From Sipunculus nudus (lineage: Eukaryota; Annelida; Sipuncula; Golfingiida; Sipunculidae): 64,000 nt of DNA. Both the position numbers and the translations under genes were made by a program. Of the stretch, positions 21,840-33,800 are shown one piece after another. The notes beneath the pieces are model-generated. The model searched no databases. It had not been told where the DNA came from and was given only the letters and a program-made list of their open reading frames with translations. The first letter of the stretch is position 1. Every line of letters begins with the position of its first letter. The DNA is taken from contig CM049322.1 of NCBI GenBank assembly GCA_026874595.1, forward strand, positions 51,609,386-51,673,385, read 5' to 3'.

Positions 21840-23210
21840 TCTCATGGCATCAGGAGGAGTGGGTAACGGTTTTGCAGGATTGGGTGATGCTTCCCGCTGG
21901 AATGGATGATGGTCTTATGGCATCAGGAAGAGTGAGTGATGGTCCTTTAGGATTAAGTAATGCTTCCTACAGGAATGGGTGATGGTCTCATGGCATCAGG
22001 AAGAGTGGGTAATGGTTTTGCAGGACTGGGTGAGGGTTCATGCAGGATTGGGTGATGGTCTTATGGCATCAGGAAGAGTGAGTGATGGTCCTTTAGGATT
22101 AAGTTATGCTTCCTACAGAAATGGGTGATGGTCTCATGGCATCAGGAAGAGTGGGTAATGGTTTTGCAGGACTGGGTGAGGGTTCATGCAGGAGTGGGTG
22201 ATGGTCTTATGGCATCAGGAAGAGTGAGTGATGGTCCTTTAGGATTAAGTTATGCTTCCTACAGGAATGGGTGATGGCCTCATGGCATCAGGAAGAGTGG
22301 ATAATGGTTTTGTAGGACTGGGTGAGGATTCATTTAGGATTGGGTGATGGTCTCATGGCATCAGGAAGAGTGAGTGATGGTCCTTTAGGATTAAGTTATG
22401 CTTCCTACAGGAATAGGTGATGGCCTCATGGCATCAGGAAGAGTGGATAATGGTTTTGCAGGACTGGGTGTGGGTTCATGCAGGAGTGGGTGATGGTCTT
22501 ATGGCATCAGGAAGAGTGACTGATGGTCCTTTAGGATTAAGTTATGCTTCCTACAGGAATGGGTGATGGCCTCATGGCATCAGGAAGAGTGGATAATGGT
22601 TTTGCAGGACTGGGTGTGGGTTCATGTAGGATTGGGTGATGGCCTCATGGCATCAGGAAGAGTGAATAATGGTTTTGCAGGACTGGGTGTGGGTTCATGC
22701 AGGATTGGGTGATGGTCTCATGGCATCAGGAAGAGTGGGTAATGGTTTTGCAGGACTGGGTGAGGGTTCATGTAGGATTGGGTGATGGTCTTTTGGCATC
22801 AGGAAGAGTGAGTGATGGTCCTTTAGGATTAAGTTATGCTTCCTACAGGAATGGGTGATGGCCTCATGGCATCAGGAATAGTTGATGATGGTTCTGTGGG
22901 ACTCGGTAATGCTTCCTGGATGAGTTGGTGATTTTCTCATGATGTCAGGGGGAGTGGGTGAGGCTTCCTGCAAGACTGGGTGATCCTTCCTGCAGGAGTG
23001 GATGATGGTCTCGGGGCATCAGGAGGAGTGGATGATGGACCTTTAGTTCTGGGTGATGCTTTCTGCAGAAGTGGTTAACGGTTTCATGGCATCAGGAGGA
23101 GTTGGTGATGATTCTGCGGGATTTGATGATGCTTCCTACAGTAGTGGTTGATGGTCTTATGATGTCAGGAGGAGTGGGTGATGGCCCTGCAGGACTTAGT
23201 GATCGTAAGG
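21840..23210 (+). repeat. 146-bp satellite array built of about 36-bp subrepeats
   Basis: The phrase TTATGGCATCAGGAAGAGTG or a near copy recurs at 21915, 22061, 22207, 22353, 22499 and 22791, a period of 146 bp (the last gap is two periods). Within a unit, GGGTGATGGT, GGGTAATGGTTTTGCAGGAC, GGGTTCATGCAGGA and TTAGGATTAAGTTATGCTTC mark about four subunits. The array is tidy in the middle and decays toward both edges. No open frame crosses it. Confidence 0.9.
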
Positions 23211-23214
23211 GTTG

Positions 23215-24127
23215 ACTTTTGACACCTTTTAGCAAAACCCTCATCTACTAACGCCTTGACGCCAGTATGTTTTTTTTTTTGAAAGTATCTTTCAATAACT
23301 TCCTTCCCAAATGGACCAACCAACGTTGCGCCATATCATAGTTTTTCACCAAGTCTGGCTGTCTGGATTTGAACGGTAGCCATTTCACAATTTCTATCCA
23401 CCATGGTTTCTGTGTCGTACCAAATTTCAAGTACTTTCTTGTCTTCAACAGACATCTGTGGAACCTTGTAAAGTTCCTTGTTTTCTATTTCCCAAAACCA
23501 TTTAATCTGGCCCTTAAATCTAACGTCAGTTGATATAAAGTTTCAGGTAGTTTTATTGTGTCTGGTCACACCCACTGTGCCGTTATGCGTCTATCATAGA
23601 GATGTTCGAATTGTGAATGGCTCACATGCTTTACCACTAATAACCTCAAATGGCACAAGCGCCTCGGGTATGTCTTGTCCAATAATCTAGGTTATTTCAT
23701 CGTTTGAAACATCAGGTAGATAATGCTATACAGGTGAGGCCAGCGTGATATATCCTCGCGAGTGGCCATTGCTTCTCGGGCTATGAGCAGGCTCGGTTGC
23801 ACAAAGACGTAAGGAAGTTGAACCCTGCTCTTGTCCTCCCTATCAGACAGTTGCAAAGGGACAACGCTGGTCTCAGATTTCCGTTCTTTCTTATCCAAGG
23901 TAGACAGTAACAGAACTGTTTAGGCTCCTGTAACCCCTTATTGTTTGCAGAGCATCTCAGAACAGAACGGGTTGGAATACCACTTTCCAACAGTGCTAGC
24001 GTTTCAATGTTTTGTTGTCAATCTATTGCCGTGAATATCTCGAGTACAGTCTGTTACAGATCTTGTTACACAGAAACTTTGTATGTCGTTTTCCAAATCT
24101 GGGTACAGAACACCTTCACGTTAGGTA
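23215..24127 (-). pseudogene. BEL/Pao retrotransposon: protease and start of reverse-transcriptase region, decayed
   Basis: Minus-strand fragments in different frames match the BEL/Pao polyprotein in order. RWPHLYSI (about 23730) is followed by IIGQDIPEALVPFEV (about 23690-23645) and CEPFTIRTSL, typical of the retropepsin-like DUF1758 region. Next come WLPFKSRQPDLVKNYDMAQR and HLGRKLLKD (about 23375-23290) and ALVDEGFAKRC near 23230, typical of the segment just before the RT fingers. Frames shift and stops interrupt, so it is dead. The sequence stops where the 146-bp satellite begins; the rest of pol, including RT catalytic motifs and integrase, is absent. Confidence 0.8.
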
Positions 24128-25150
24128 TCAACGATTGACATAACGGCCAGGTTTAAGACATTTGTCACATAATCCTTTTTCACGGGTGAAATTAAGTCTT
24201 GAAGGTTCCATTCCTTTGAAACGATCACATCCGAAGAAATTATGCTTACAAGAATACAATACACATTTTGCGACATGCCTCAGTTCATCAGCGTTAGCAA
24301 TGCTACCGTTGGTGTTACTGATACCTCCACTGGAACTCACAGATTGGCTTGAATGTAGATCCATAGCACCATGGGTGCCCTGACATTTAACCCTTCCGTG
24401 CCCCTGACTCTTTTGGGCTGTCAACACTGAAACTACCAAAATAGGGTCATTCTCTTCCCTGGCCGCTCGCACAACAAGCAAAGCAATTTCCTGAACGTTT
24501 GGGTTCCTCTTCTCTCTCAGCAGTGTCGACAGTTTGACTCCTCCATTTTTGCTGGAGATATTGTGGCAACCACTCCAATATACGGACAAGGCACCTGTGG
24601 ATGTCTACCTCACTCAATTTCCCAATGGCCAGTAACGTCTCTATACAGTTTTTTTTTAAATCATCAGCAAAGTCCTGAATACCCTTACGATCACCTGCTC
24701 TGATACTTGCACCACCCATGCCTCAGATATGACAAAGGCATTTCCAAATCTTTCTTTCAGGAGCCATTTAGCTATATCATACCCTGCAGTCGACTACATT
24801 ACAGAGCAGCACTCTAAGAAGCCAATGGAATACAGGAGTTACCACATCAATTTAGCACCTTCATCAACTCCTTTGATTCAGAAAGCGTGTTCAAATGCTC
24901 AAATGAACATCTGGTACTTGACTGGATCGCCATCAAAGCTTAGCAGCTCCACTCATGGCAGCTGGGTTGTATCAAACATTGTTTGCTGTTGCCTTTGCCA
25001 AAACTATCAGCGAGTGTTGCTTCATTGTTCTTTTAAACAGAGGCACCAGGGTGATGGATACCTCCTTGTTGTTCCTGCAGTAAATTCGCCATGTTTGTTA
25101 AGGTATCACGGGACTCCGACATGTTTGATGAAGCCAAAAGTATCGATGTA
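24128..25150 (-). pseudogene. BEL/Pao retrotransposon Gag-like region, decayed
   Basis: The minus strand carries LLSFDGDPVKYQMFI (about 24950), then GDRKGIQDFADDLKKNCIET (about 24690-24635) and CLVRILEWLPQYLQQKW, the DUF1759-like Gag fold of BEL/Pao elements. A zinc-knuckle-like tail near 24170-24130 reads CDKCLKPGRYVNR followed by a stop: the usual His is Arg, and the stop stands where a Cys is expected. There are several stops and a frameshift near 24500. No LTR was recognised. Confidence 0.8.
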
Positions 25151-25159
25151 ACATCTGGT

Positions 25160-27140
25160 CACAGCCAAGTATCGTTGTTATTGAACTAATGTGAGGGACT
25201 AACCTTTGGGTGTCTTAATAAGAAAGGCACCAGGTTTTTTCACACTCTGACGTTTATTCCATGATGAACTTACACACAGTGACGTAACATATCCAAAATA
25301 TACTATACGATGTAGTCAGGATACCGATGATGAAGAAGAGGTTTACTGAAACAATATATAAGTAAACTAAGCTAAAACTCATCTAACTGAATAACTAATT
25401 ACAACAAAGCTACCGAAATTCACATAAAATATTACTAAAAGAAACTGACAGGCAAAGCTCTAGGTAAACCTAAACCAACATAGACTGTAACAGAGCAGCC
25501 ATGCAGTGTTTATTCCATGTATATTGAATAACATATACTATGTACATGTATATAGAATGTAACGTAAACCTCTGAATTTATCAAACTAATCAAATTTATT
25601 AAGTATATAATTTTGTGTAAGTCTTCTGTTTATCATAATATTGCATATTACTAGGGAAAACTAACATATAACATTTTACTATGTCTTAAATGTAACAATG
25701 TATCACTGAACAGAGCCCAGACATCTAAAGCCGTCATGTCACACATGAAACACATGCTTTGACAGCAGTTAATGGGTTGAAAACAACAAGTTTAACTGTC
25801 TTTAATATTATCTCTCTGTAATCTAAATCAACATCTCTGACAAATACATGTAATACAAACCTTACGCTGGCAATATAAGCTTGGATGGCCTTAGTCTGCC
25901 CCAGCCCAGATACTATTAAGTGCAACGACAGCCTGTAAACATAGTTTGGTTAACCCTATAAGCAAATCTAACACATAGTAATATGACCTCAACAATAGTT
26001 TAACCTAGAACTCGCAGTTAAACAAAATAGGCTTATAAATTACAACTATTAGAATTTAGAAAAAGTATTTTAGGCCATTTTGATGGAGTTAAATCTTTAA
26101 ACAGCGTGTTGTTTAATTATTTGTGTGTATATAATAGCCTCAAGTGTAAATAATGAATTTTGTAGTGTGAATTGAATAAAAATACTTCCCTATTATAAAA
26201 AATATATATTTTATAATATGTGGTGGGAGTGATAAGAAAACCATAGCATTCTTACTCTTAGGGCTGGATTTTGTTCTATTTTAGCCACGGTATATGCAAG
26301 GGATCCGTTGCATCTTCTTTAAACTGCCTGTTAGCTGCCTAAGAACAAGACCCCGGATAACACCATTTTAGCACCAATACATATGTGTGTCATGGTTTTA
26401 AAGCAACTAAAATTAAATTTGGATCATCATTTATCAAACATTTACTAACCTGAATACAAGAGGTATATCAGCGAGTCCAGAAGGGACAGAGAAGAACAGT
26501 CGTATGGGCACTTGAATGTCTCAATGCTTGGGAGCCTCGCTCATTCGAGGGATTTAGAGCCAGAATTGTGTTAAATTTTGTTTAAAACGGGCCAAGCTTT
26601 AAAGTGTGACGCGCTGGTACGGGGTTATTGTAACACATACCTGTTGACACTGGTTACAAGGGGGTGGGTGTCGGGTAGCCAGAGGCTTACTGTATGGCTA
26701 TCGGACTCATATATATATATATATATATAGCGAGGCCTTAAAATAGGGCTAATGCGGATACAGCCATAAACGTTTAAATCAGTGGGGGCAATAATTATAG
26801 TTTTGCCCCGTTCCCTTAACGTTAATAGGGTAAAATTTACCGAGCTTTATTTATATTTTTTCCTTGAACATTTTGTATAGGCCTTTAATTTTTATAAAGA
26901 AAAGTGCCTGCTTAAAAAATGAATTTTTAATATTTTCAAAATGGTGTCAGAGAGCTGACCCCCTCCTACTCCCTCCCACAACTGTCTATTCAAAAAGTTT
27001 TTCCTGATTAGTATCCTTCTAATATATATACATATATATTATATGTACTCCTACATAGATCTGAGTGAAAGACTGGTGTTATTTGCTTTAAATCAATTAC
27101 AGGTTCATATTAATACGATTATACGTGCATGGAGTTGACA
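25160..27140. other. Intergenic, no gene seen
   Basis: AT-rich sequence between the BEL/Pao remnant and the MITE upstream of NDUFS2. A short (AT)n lies at about 26709-26731. No exon or transposon termini were recognised. Confidence 0.5.
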
Positions 27141-27142
27141 TG

Positions 27143-27427
27143 TTAGGCCAAAAAAAATAAGGTATGGTTCTCAGGCACTTTTTTTCAGAAATCAGTGCGG
27201 GCGGGCGGTATTTTATTTTTCACCTTTTTTGGATGTTTCGATAAAAATGTCATATAATCAGAAAAAAACCATGAAAATTACAAATATTTTGCTAAATACT
27301 ACATAAATTGTATTATTTATCTTCTTGAAAGATAAAAATCAAAATAAAAATTTTTGATGCGGGGGGGGGGTTAAAATTGATGCGGGCGGTGCCTGAGAAC
27401 CATACCTTTTATTTTTTTGGGCCTTAT
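27143..27427 (+). mobile_element. MITE, copy A of four (TAAGGCC family)
   Basis: Terminal inverted repeats of about 38 bp: both ends read AGGCC, an A-rich run, then GGTATGGTTCTCAGGCAC. The interior has GATGCGGG blocks and ATGTTTCGATAAAAATGTCA. It ends about 350 bp upstream of the NDUFS2 start codon. Noncoding. Confidence 0.85.
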
Positions 27428-27599
27428 AGTAAATGCTATACTTTTTCTTAAGAACTATATTGCGTGTAAATTATAAACATTTTTGTGACAAGATGAGTTT
27501 ACCTATGATTTAATATAATTCATAATTTTTTCCGAAAAAATAACATGTTATGTTTTTGGACGAAACTTAGACCTAATTAAAGTTTGCAAGTCTGTGGCT

Positions 27600-27778
27600 A
27601 AAATCGATAGCCTCAGAACTATGTATGTACAGGCTCACTCAAGATGTAAGAGACACCTTGTGTCTGTGTGAGAGACTATAAAAATCAACAGACCTTTTTT
27701 TACAGTCTTTTCGGTGGATTGCGACCGCCATCTGCCGGTCATTCGTTAAACTAAACGGTGAAGGTCACCTAAGACAAG
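27600..27778 (+). promoter_or_regulatory. Presumed NDUFS2 proximal promoter and 5' UTR
   Basis: The region immediately upstream of the NDUFS2 ATG is more GC-rich than its surroundings from about 27710. TGAAGGTCA at 27759-27767 fits the extended half-site (TNAAGGTCA) bound by oestrogen-related receptors, known regulators of respiratory-chain genes in other animals. No TATA box is obvious and the transcription start is unknown. Confidence 0.4.
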
Positions 27779-27882
27779 ATGGCCTCGCTTGTTGGAAGGT
27801 GCCTACGAAAAGCAGGGCCCGGCGCCTTGTCCCTGCTGCAAAAACCTCTTGCAGGGGGTGCCGGGGCCATGGCTCTGAACAG
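27779..27882 (+). CDS. NDUFS2: NDUFS2 exon 1 (start and targeting peptide)
   Basis: Residues 1-34 plus two bases: [15 protein letters not shown] and following, Arg/Lys-containing and without acidic residues, as expected of a matrix-targeting peptide. The ATG context is ACAAGATGG, a good animal start context. Donor AG|GTAATA. Confidence 0.92.
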
Positions 27883-30800
27883 GTAATAATTTATGTCTAT
27901 TTAGTTGATCGTTCATGCACAGATATCATCTGTTTTCATGTTAGAAGTTGTAAGTTGTATAATCATTCAGTTATTCAATTCCAAATCATGGGCAAATGTC
28001 AACTTGGTCTTGATCTCGGATTCATAACGTCGTCCGTTCATGCTGTTTTTGCAACAGGATCCAAATTCAGTTATAAAAGTAATATCTAACGTGTGTTGTC
28101 TGTACTGTTGGTGATTAAAAGTTGTGCCAGTGAATTTTTATAAATTACCTATCTGTAAACATAAAATTTTAACTAAAAATTTGCTTATCAAATAATTCAG
28201 CAGTGGCAGCACTGCCACCACTGGCATCAGTCATTCGTTGATGCACATAATTCAGAACTGGTCATTCAGTACAACACTTGACAGTGGAAAAATACCAGTT
28301 CTCATTAACACGCCCTACCCTGCAATAGCCTTATTCAGGGTTGTGTAATGAAAAAAATTGAGTGGCTGGCGGCGGACTGTGCAAGTGATAGCTGCCGACG
28401 TCAACGCAACAGGTGTCAGGTTTCTGTTGCGTCGCCGGCCCACCAAAGGGCTAACTGGGGTTATAGCACGATACAATCTGTTACTCTTAGAAAGAAAATT
28501 AAATAAAAATATTTCCTATGGTTTTAGCAAACCAATGTTCACATAATGTTGTTTGTCGAAAGGCTGTAATAAAAAATAAACATTCTGGAAAGCATGAAGC
28601 ACCCGTAACATCAACAACTGATTCAATTGTTCAGAGAGAATTGAAGCATTAACAGCCCCAGTAGACATCTTGCATTTGGTGGCATTCCTGTATAAGGCTT
28701 TAGGCCTGTACGTGTACTATTATGTTCATAATTTAACTTCCTTTGTGCAAAATAGGGCTGAGAAGAGAACAGTAATGTTTTCTAGTGGTCAAATATACAA
28801 TACACATAGATGTACTGAACATTTATCAATGGATATATGTTAAATCTCACAGCTGTGTATGGAGTGTTATAATCACAGTTAAATGCAGGTGCAATCTATG
28901 GACTCCACAATGCGTCAGTCACTGAAAAAAAGCAATTGAGGAGTTCATTCTTATGGGCTATGCAAGTGACAGCTGGGGGAGGAGTAGCAGTATACATACC
29001 ATACCAGCAGAACTGACATCGCTGGTAGTGGTATTGGTATCCATACAATCTGATATGGAACCAAAAAAAAAACACAAAAGAATTTTTGTTTCCATATCGG
29101 AGTGTATGGATACCAATACCACTACCAGTGATGGGGGCGGGGATATTCCATGTGAATTTTTCACTTTTATTTTTGCTTAGTCTGTACCTGTACCCCTGTC
29201 TACCTGATTTTTCGTGATTATCTCAACATAAGACAAAATTGCCAAACAAAACTTGCATCAATGGTAGAAAGAGGAAAATGCATAACTTTTCGTACCCTAA
29301 CTGTTTATGATATAAATATTATTCACTCTAGCCCTGGTTGACATGTCTCCTATATATTGTGGTTCATGGCATCCCTAACAAGTGACCATTGTTTTTACTC
29401 CTTAGATATGTAAATGAAATAATATGATGTAACAGGTAAGCAAATGCACAACGAGAATTCAAGTCACAGCTGTAAACAGGGATCAAGAGCTCTTGATTAT
29501 TGGTCATGTCACTGATACAAGTAAAGTTTAGGCCAAAATAAAAAAAAAGGTATGGTTCTCAGGCACTTTTTTCAGAAATCAATGCGGGCGGGCGCTTTTT
29601 TTATTTTAAATTTTTTGGTATGTTTCGATAAAAATGTCAAATGATAAGGGAAAAGCATTATAATAACAGATTTATTTTGATAAACAAGTAAAAGCACTAC
29701 AAAACAAAAAAAATTGTATGGTTTTATCTTCTTGAAAGAAATGTTGGAGCAGCAACAGCTCAAAATTGGAAAGTTTTTATTGAAAATCAAAATAAAAAGT
29801 TTTGATGCGGGGGTTTAAAATTGATGCGGGAGGTGCCTGAGAACCATACCTTTTATTTTTTTGGCCTTACTTGGAATCTATTCAATTATTGATTCTTTAC
29901 CTTTGATTCAATTCAGACTTTTAAAAAAAATAAAATTAATTTTAGCAAAAGAATATTAGTAAATTTCGGTTAAAAAAGAAATAAAAATGTAGCTGTCTCT
30001 CTGTTTTTCACCACCATATATGTTTGACAGTTTCTATCCTAGGGCAGTAGTCCAGCAGCTAATGTACAAAGTAGATCTAGAGCATAAACAGGGTAGACTA
30101 CTTGTCACCACGGTGTGTTCTGTCAGATTTGAGAGCTCATGCACGGAGGACTTCGGGATGGTACATGCACAAAAATGATAATGGGAATGAATAGATTCAG
30201 AGCTTAATTATCCTTTAAAGTTTAATTGAGGGCTTGCAATTCAACGCATCAATTTATATGATGCATTGTTATACCCCTGGGTCCTTATACATCAGATTTT
30301 CAAATGGAGTGGTCTTAACAGGACCAACAGTTTGAGCAAGGTCTAAATTCTAATGGGCCCCAGACAGCAGATAGAAAACAGTGAATATTGTGTGTAAAGA
30401 GAACTGTAGCAGAAACACTAAGATTGAATAAAGCAGGGTCCAGCATTACTCTCCCCTACATACGCACAGTTTTGTTCATGTCAGATATTGATGTATAAAT
30501 GCGAGACAAGATTTGGACAGAGTGGGAGACCAGTGTTCTAATGCAATAGTTTAAAATGATTTAAATGGCCACTTGGCCGGGCACAATGAAAATTTATACA
30601 AGATGAAATGTGGCATGAGCCAGGTTTGCTTTGGTTGAGCCAGGTCTTTCTAGCATTAATGGGGGCTCTGAGCTTGGACGCGTTGCCAATGAGCTATAAA
30701 TTTGTACTACTGCTGTATTTCTCTAGTAAATCAATGTCAAGAGAGGTGTCTTGAGTGGTGTTAAGTATAGCCAATAGAGCGACCTACAAATTGACTAATC

Positions 30801-33800
30801 CCTCCTATAAATAGTCTAAATTTCCTTTTTACTCTGAAGTCTGCACACAGCATTAGTTTTACAGTTTAATTGTCCCCTGTTATAGTGTAAATTTAAAAAA
30901 AAATGCAGATTTATGTACGAAAAAGCCCCAAATTGAAAATTTGGTTTCCTGTTTGCAAGTTACTATTTTTATGAGGAAGTTTACAGTATATCAGGACTAA
31001 ACCCAAAGTGACTGGTTCTAAAATTGGGTAACTAAATTTTTTTTATAAACAGGGACTATAAAAAAACATTCAGTACATATTGTGTCCTATTTTTCTAGGT
31101 GATCTAAACTTTTGATGTATTAACAAAAATAACATTAAGCTCTGGTGTTCTCATGCAATACTCTTACTGTTTTAGGGGTGCAAAAACATGGATGCCAGAT
31201 GCAGAGTACCTGGAGAGATTCAACCAACCAATCCTGTACCCAGATGAGAAAACGTCAGACTGGAAGTTTCCTCCTATTAATCGTAGGTAGTCTTTATGGA
31301 CAGTGTGTGTCATCAGCATATAAAAAAGAAACTGCTATAAATAGATGTTAAAAAAGAAACCCTTAGTCCCTTTCACAGGCTTTCAGAACCTAGAAGTTTC
31401 CAGGTGACGTGCTTGAAATCACAAAGTGAATACTTCAGAATGGAAAGATTATTTTGGCACAGATAATTATTGGAAATGATTCCATATTGATAAGTTAAAA
31501 ATTGTAATTGCTGTTTGTTGTTGCAGCCCATACTTTTGCTATCTGAACTTTGCAATGAAAAGGACTTGTATAACTTGACCCTCAGTGTGATATTCTAGTG
31601 GACCAATTTTATTCAAACCCTTCACCTTTCACAACTTTCCATTTCAAAGTGTCCAGTGTTTCCAGGTCGACACACCTGTTAGGCTGTCACAGTTCAATAA
31701 CTGCGAAGTCCAAAATTTCATGATTGACCCTTGGTTTTTTCTGGACCATGAACTAATTTCAACAAAATTGGTTCATAACATTTTTGGCATAATTTTTTGG
31801 ACAAATCATGGGGAAAGATTAATACATGTGCCCACCTGGCGGTGGTATCATTACTAGTGGTATACCCATGAATGCGACATGTGACATCAAGGGTTTAGTG
31901 TGTTTGCAAAATGGCAGCCACTATGAGCATTTTCAAAGAACTGGGAGAACTTTACCTATCAAGGCTCCAATATGACACGGGGATGCAGCATTAAAGTACT
32001 TTGAGGTCAGTGTTTTGTGGCAAGGGGGATGTGTATTGGCAACTGTTAGATCAGAATAACTCTTTTATTGGACCATGTCCTTATCTTCAAATTACTAGAA
32101 GAATAAAAAAGTCAGGGTAAAGGGAAACAAATATTTGAATAATATAATCCATAAATCCTCAGGGAGTTGAGAAAAGATATGATAGTTAACATGCGTGATG
32201 AAGGACATAAACAGTAAGGAATAGCATTTAGCATAATGAAACTGGCATTTGCTGGAGATATCACACAACAATCCAAGATTCAACCGAAATTGAACTTTTG
32301 TAATTCTTAATTTAAATTTCAAAATCAAGTATGAATTTTATTCATTACAGCTAAGGCTCAACATGTGGAGAAACAAGTCCAGAATCTGACCTTGAACTTT
32401 GGTCCACAGCATCCAGCTGCCCACGGTGTGCTGCGTCTCGTGCTGACGCTTGATGGAGAGGTAAGTCAAGTGCTGATCCACCGTAGGACGGGGTATGACT
32501 TATCCTAGTGATTCTCTGCCCACCCTCCGTAGGCAGCGGTTACACTATGCTCAACTATTCGCTGCACTTACTGCTGCAAGAAACCATGGTTGCCGGCCAG
32601 GTTTGGCCACCAGGCGGTGCTGTCTCTGTGAAATTCCCCCTTTGTAATATTTAACCAATCACATTGCAAGTGTCACCAGCACAATCAGATGTTCTTCGAA
32701 GTGCCGGTCGACTTGCACTGCGGTTGAAAGAGCTTGGTAGCACACTTTTTCCACCCTCCATTGGAATACACACGATGCAATAGTCAACTTTCAAGACGGT
32801 CTCTGTACTAACTTGCTGGTGTGGCCTGAGGTCAGTTATCCCCTACTCTTTGCATATTTCATCTCTTGCAGTACCACACCAGCTTGCCATGGACGCAGCC
32901 AAGTTTGTTTAGATGCTGAGCCAATCAGATTTCTTTTACTGGCTCCGCAGGGCACAGTCATCTTTTTTACATGCTGAGCCAATCAGATTTTACCTTTCAT
33001 AGTGCCTACTTCCATTTCTCATAGAGGGAGAGTGGAAGGTCACACTGGGAAGGTCACGCGCTGTGTTCAGAGCATAACTTATAGCAGAAGGCTCTTTCTT
33101 TGAGCACTGCAGGCAAGGAAAAATGTAGAACCAGTTGTGGCTGCATTTATTTAGCTTACAGAGCGCAGACAAAACACTTATTATGACCCATGTGTTGAGT
33201 GCTCAGTGGGTTGACCAACTGGTTATACATGCGATTGTTTTAGCCTATGGGGAGCATGTATTACATTATCACAGCTGACCTTTTTCAGCTGTATGTGTGT
33301 GAAGGTCGAACGTCACCAGTGATGAAACAATCGAACAACTGACTCAGACAGGAACCCCACACATGGGGTCACAACAGGTGCTGGCCAGCAATGTAATCTC
33401 CTTGGTCTGAACAAAGCTTTTGACCTGTGCATTATTTTTGCCACTGTTTATTTAAAACTTGAAATCCACATGGCAGAGAAAATAACATATTCTTAATTGT
33501 ATCTTATCTTATTCTTATCTTAACTTCATCCTCATTCATGAGACAGAGCCACAACCAAAATTAAGAATAAATCATGATTCTTTTCTCTGCTGCTCACAGT
33601 TTGTGCTCAATAAGGACATCTGTATAACCTTTGTCATTTGCTTATAAAACCTTAATCAGCTTGTGAAGCTTAGCTATGATTTTTTTTTCAGTTTTGCTTG
33701 TCAAATTAATTGAAATAATCCAGAAATACCCTATTTCCATCAAATTTACCCCTATTTTATCATTCATTTTACTTGTTGTTGCTTGTGTTCTTGCTGATAT

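Larger units (their letters stand above)
11552..27600. other. Intergenic interval, repeat-rich, no gene supported
   Basis: Sixteen kilobases between the divergently arranged glycosyltransferase and NDUFS2 genes. Only transposon remnants, satellites and simple repeats could be supported, and these are listed separately. Open frames here are short and lack recognisable motifs or splice-linked partners. Promoters of both genes should lie at its two ends. Confidence 0.6.

Noticed and set aside
24729-25151. 140-codon plus-strand open frame
   Set aside because: It is the antisense of the BEL/Pao Gag remnant.
27799-28089. 96-codon open frame at the NDUFS2 start
   Set aside because: It is out of frame with exon 1 and runs through the donor into intron 1.
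28953-29180. Similar open frames on both strands (75 and 68 codons)
   Set aside because: They are the two arms of the hairpin translated; no protein evidence.
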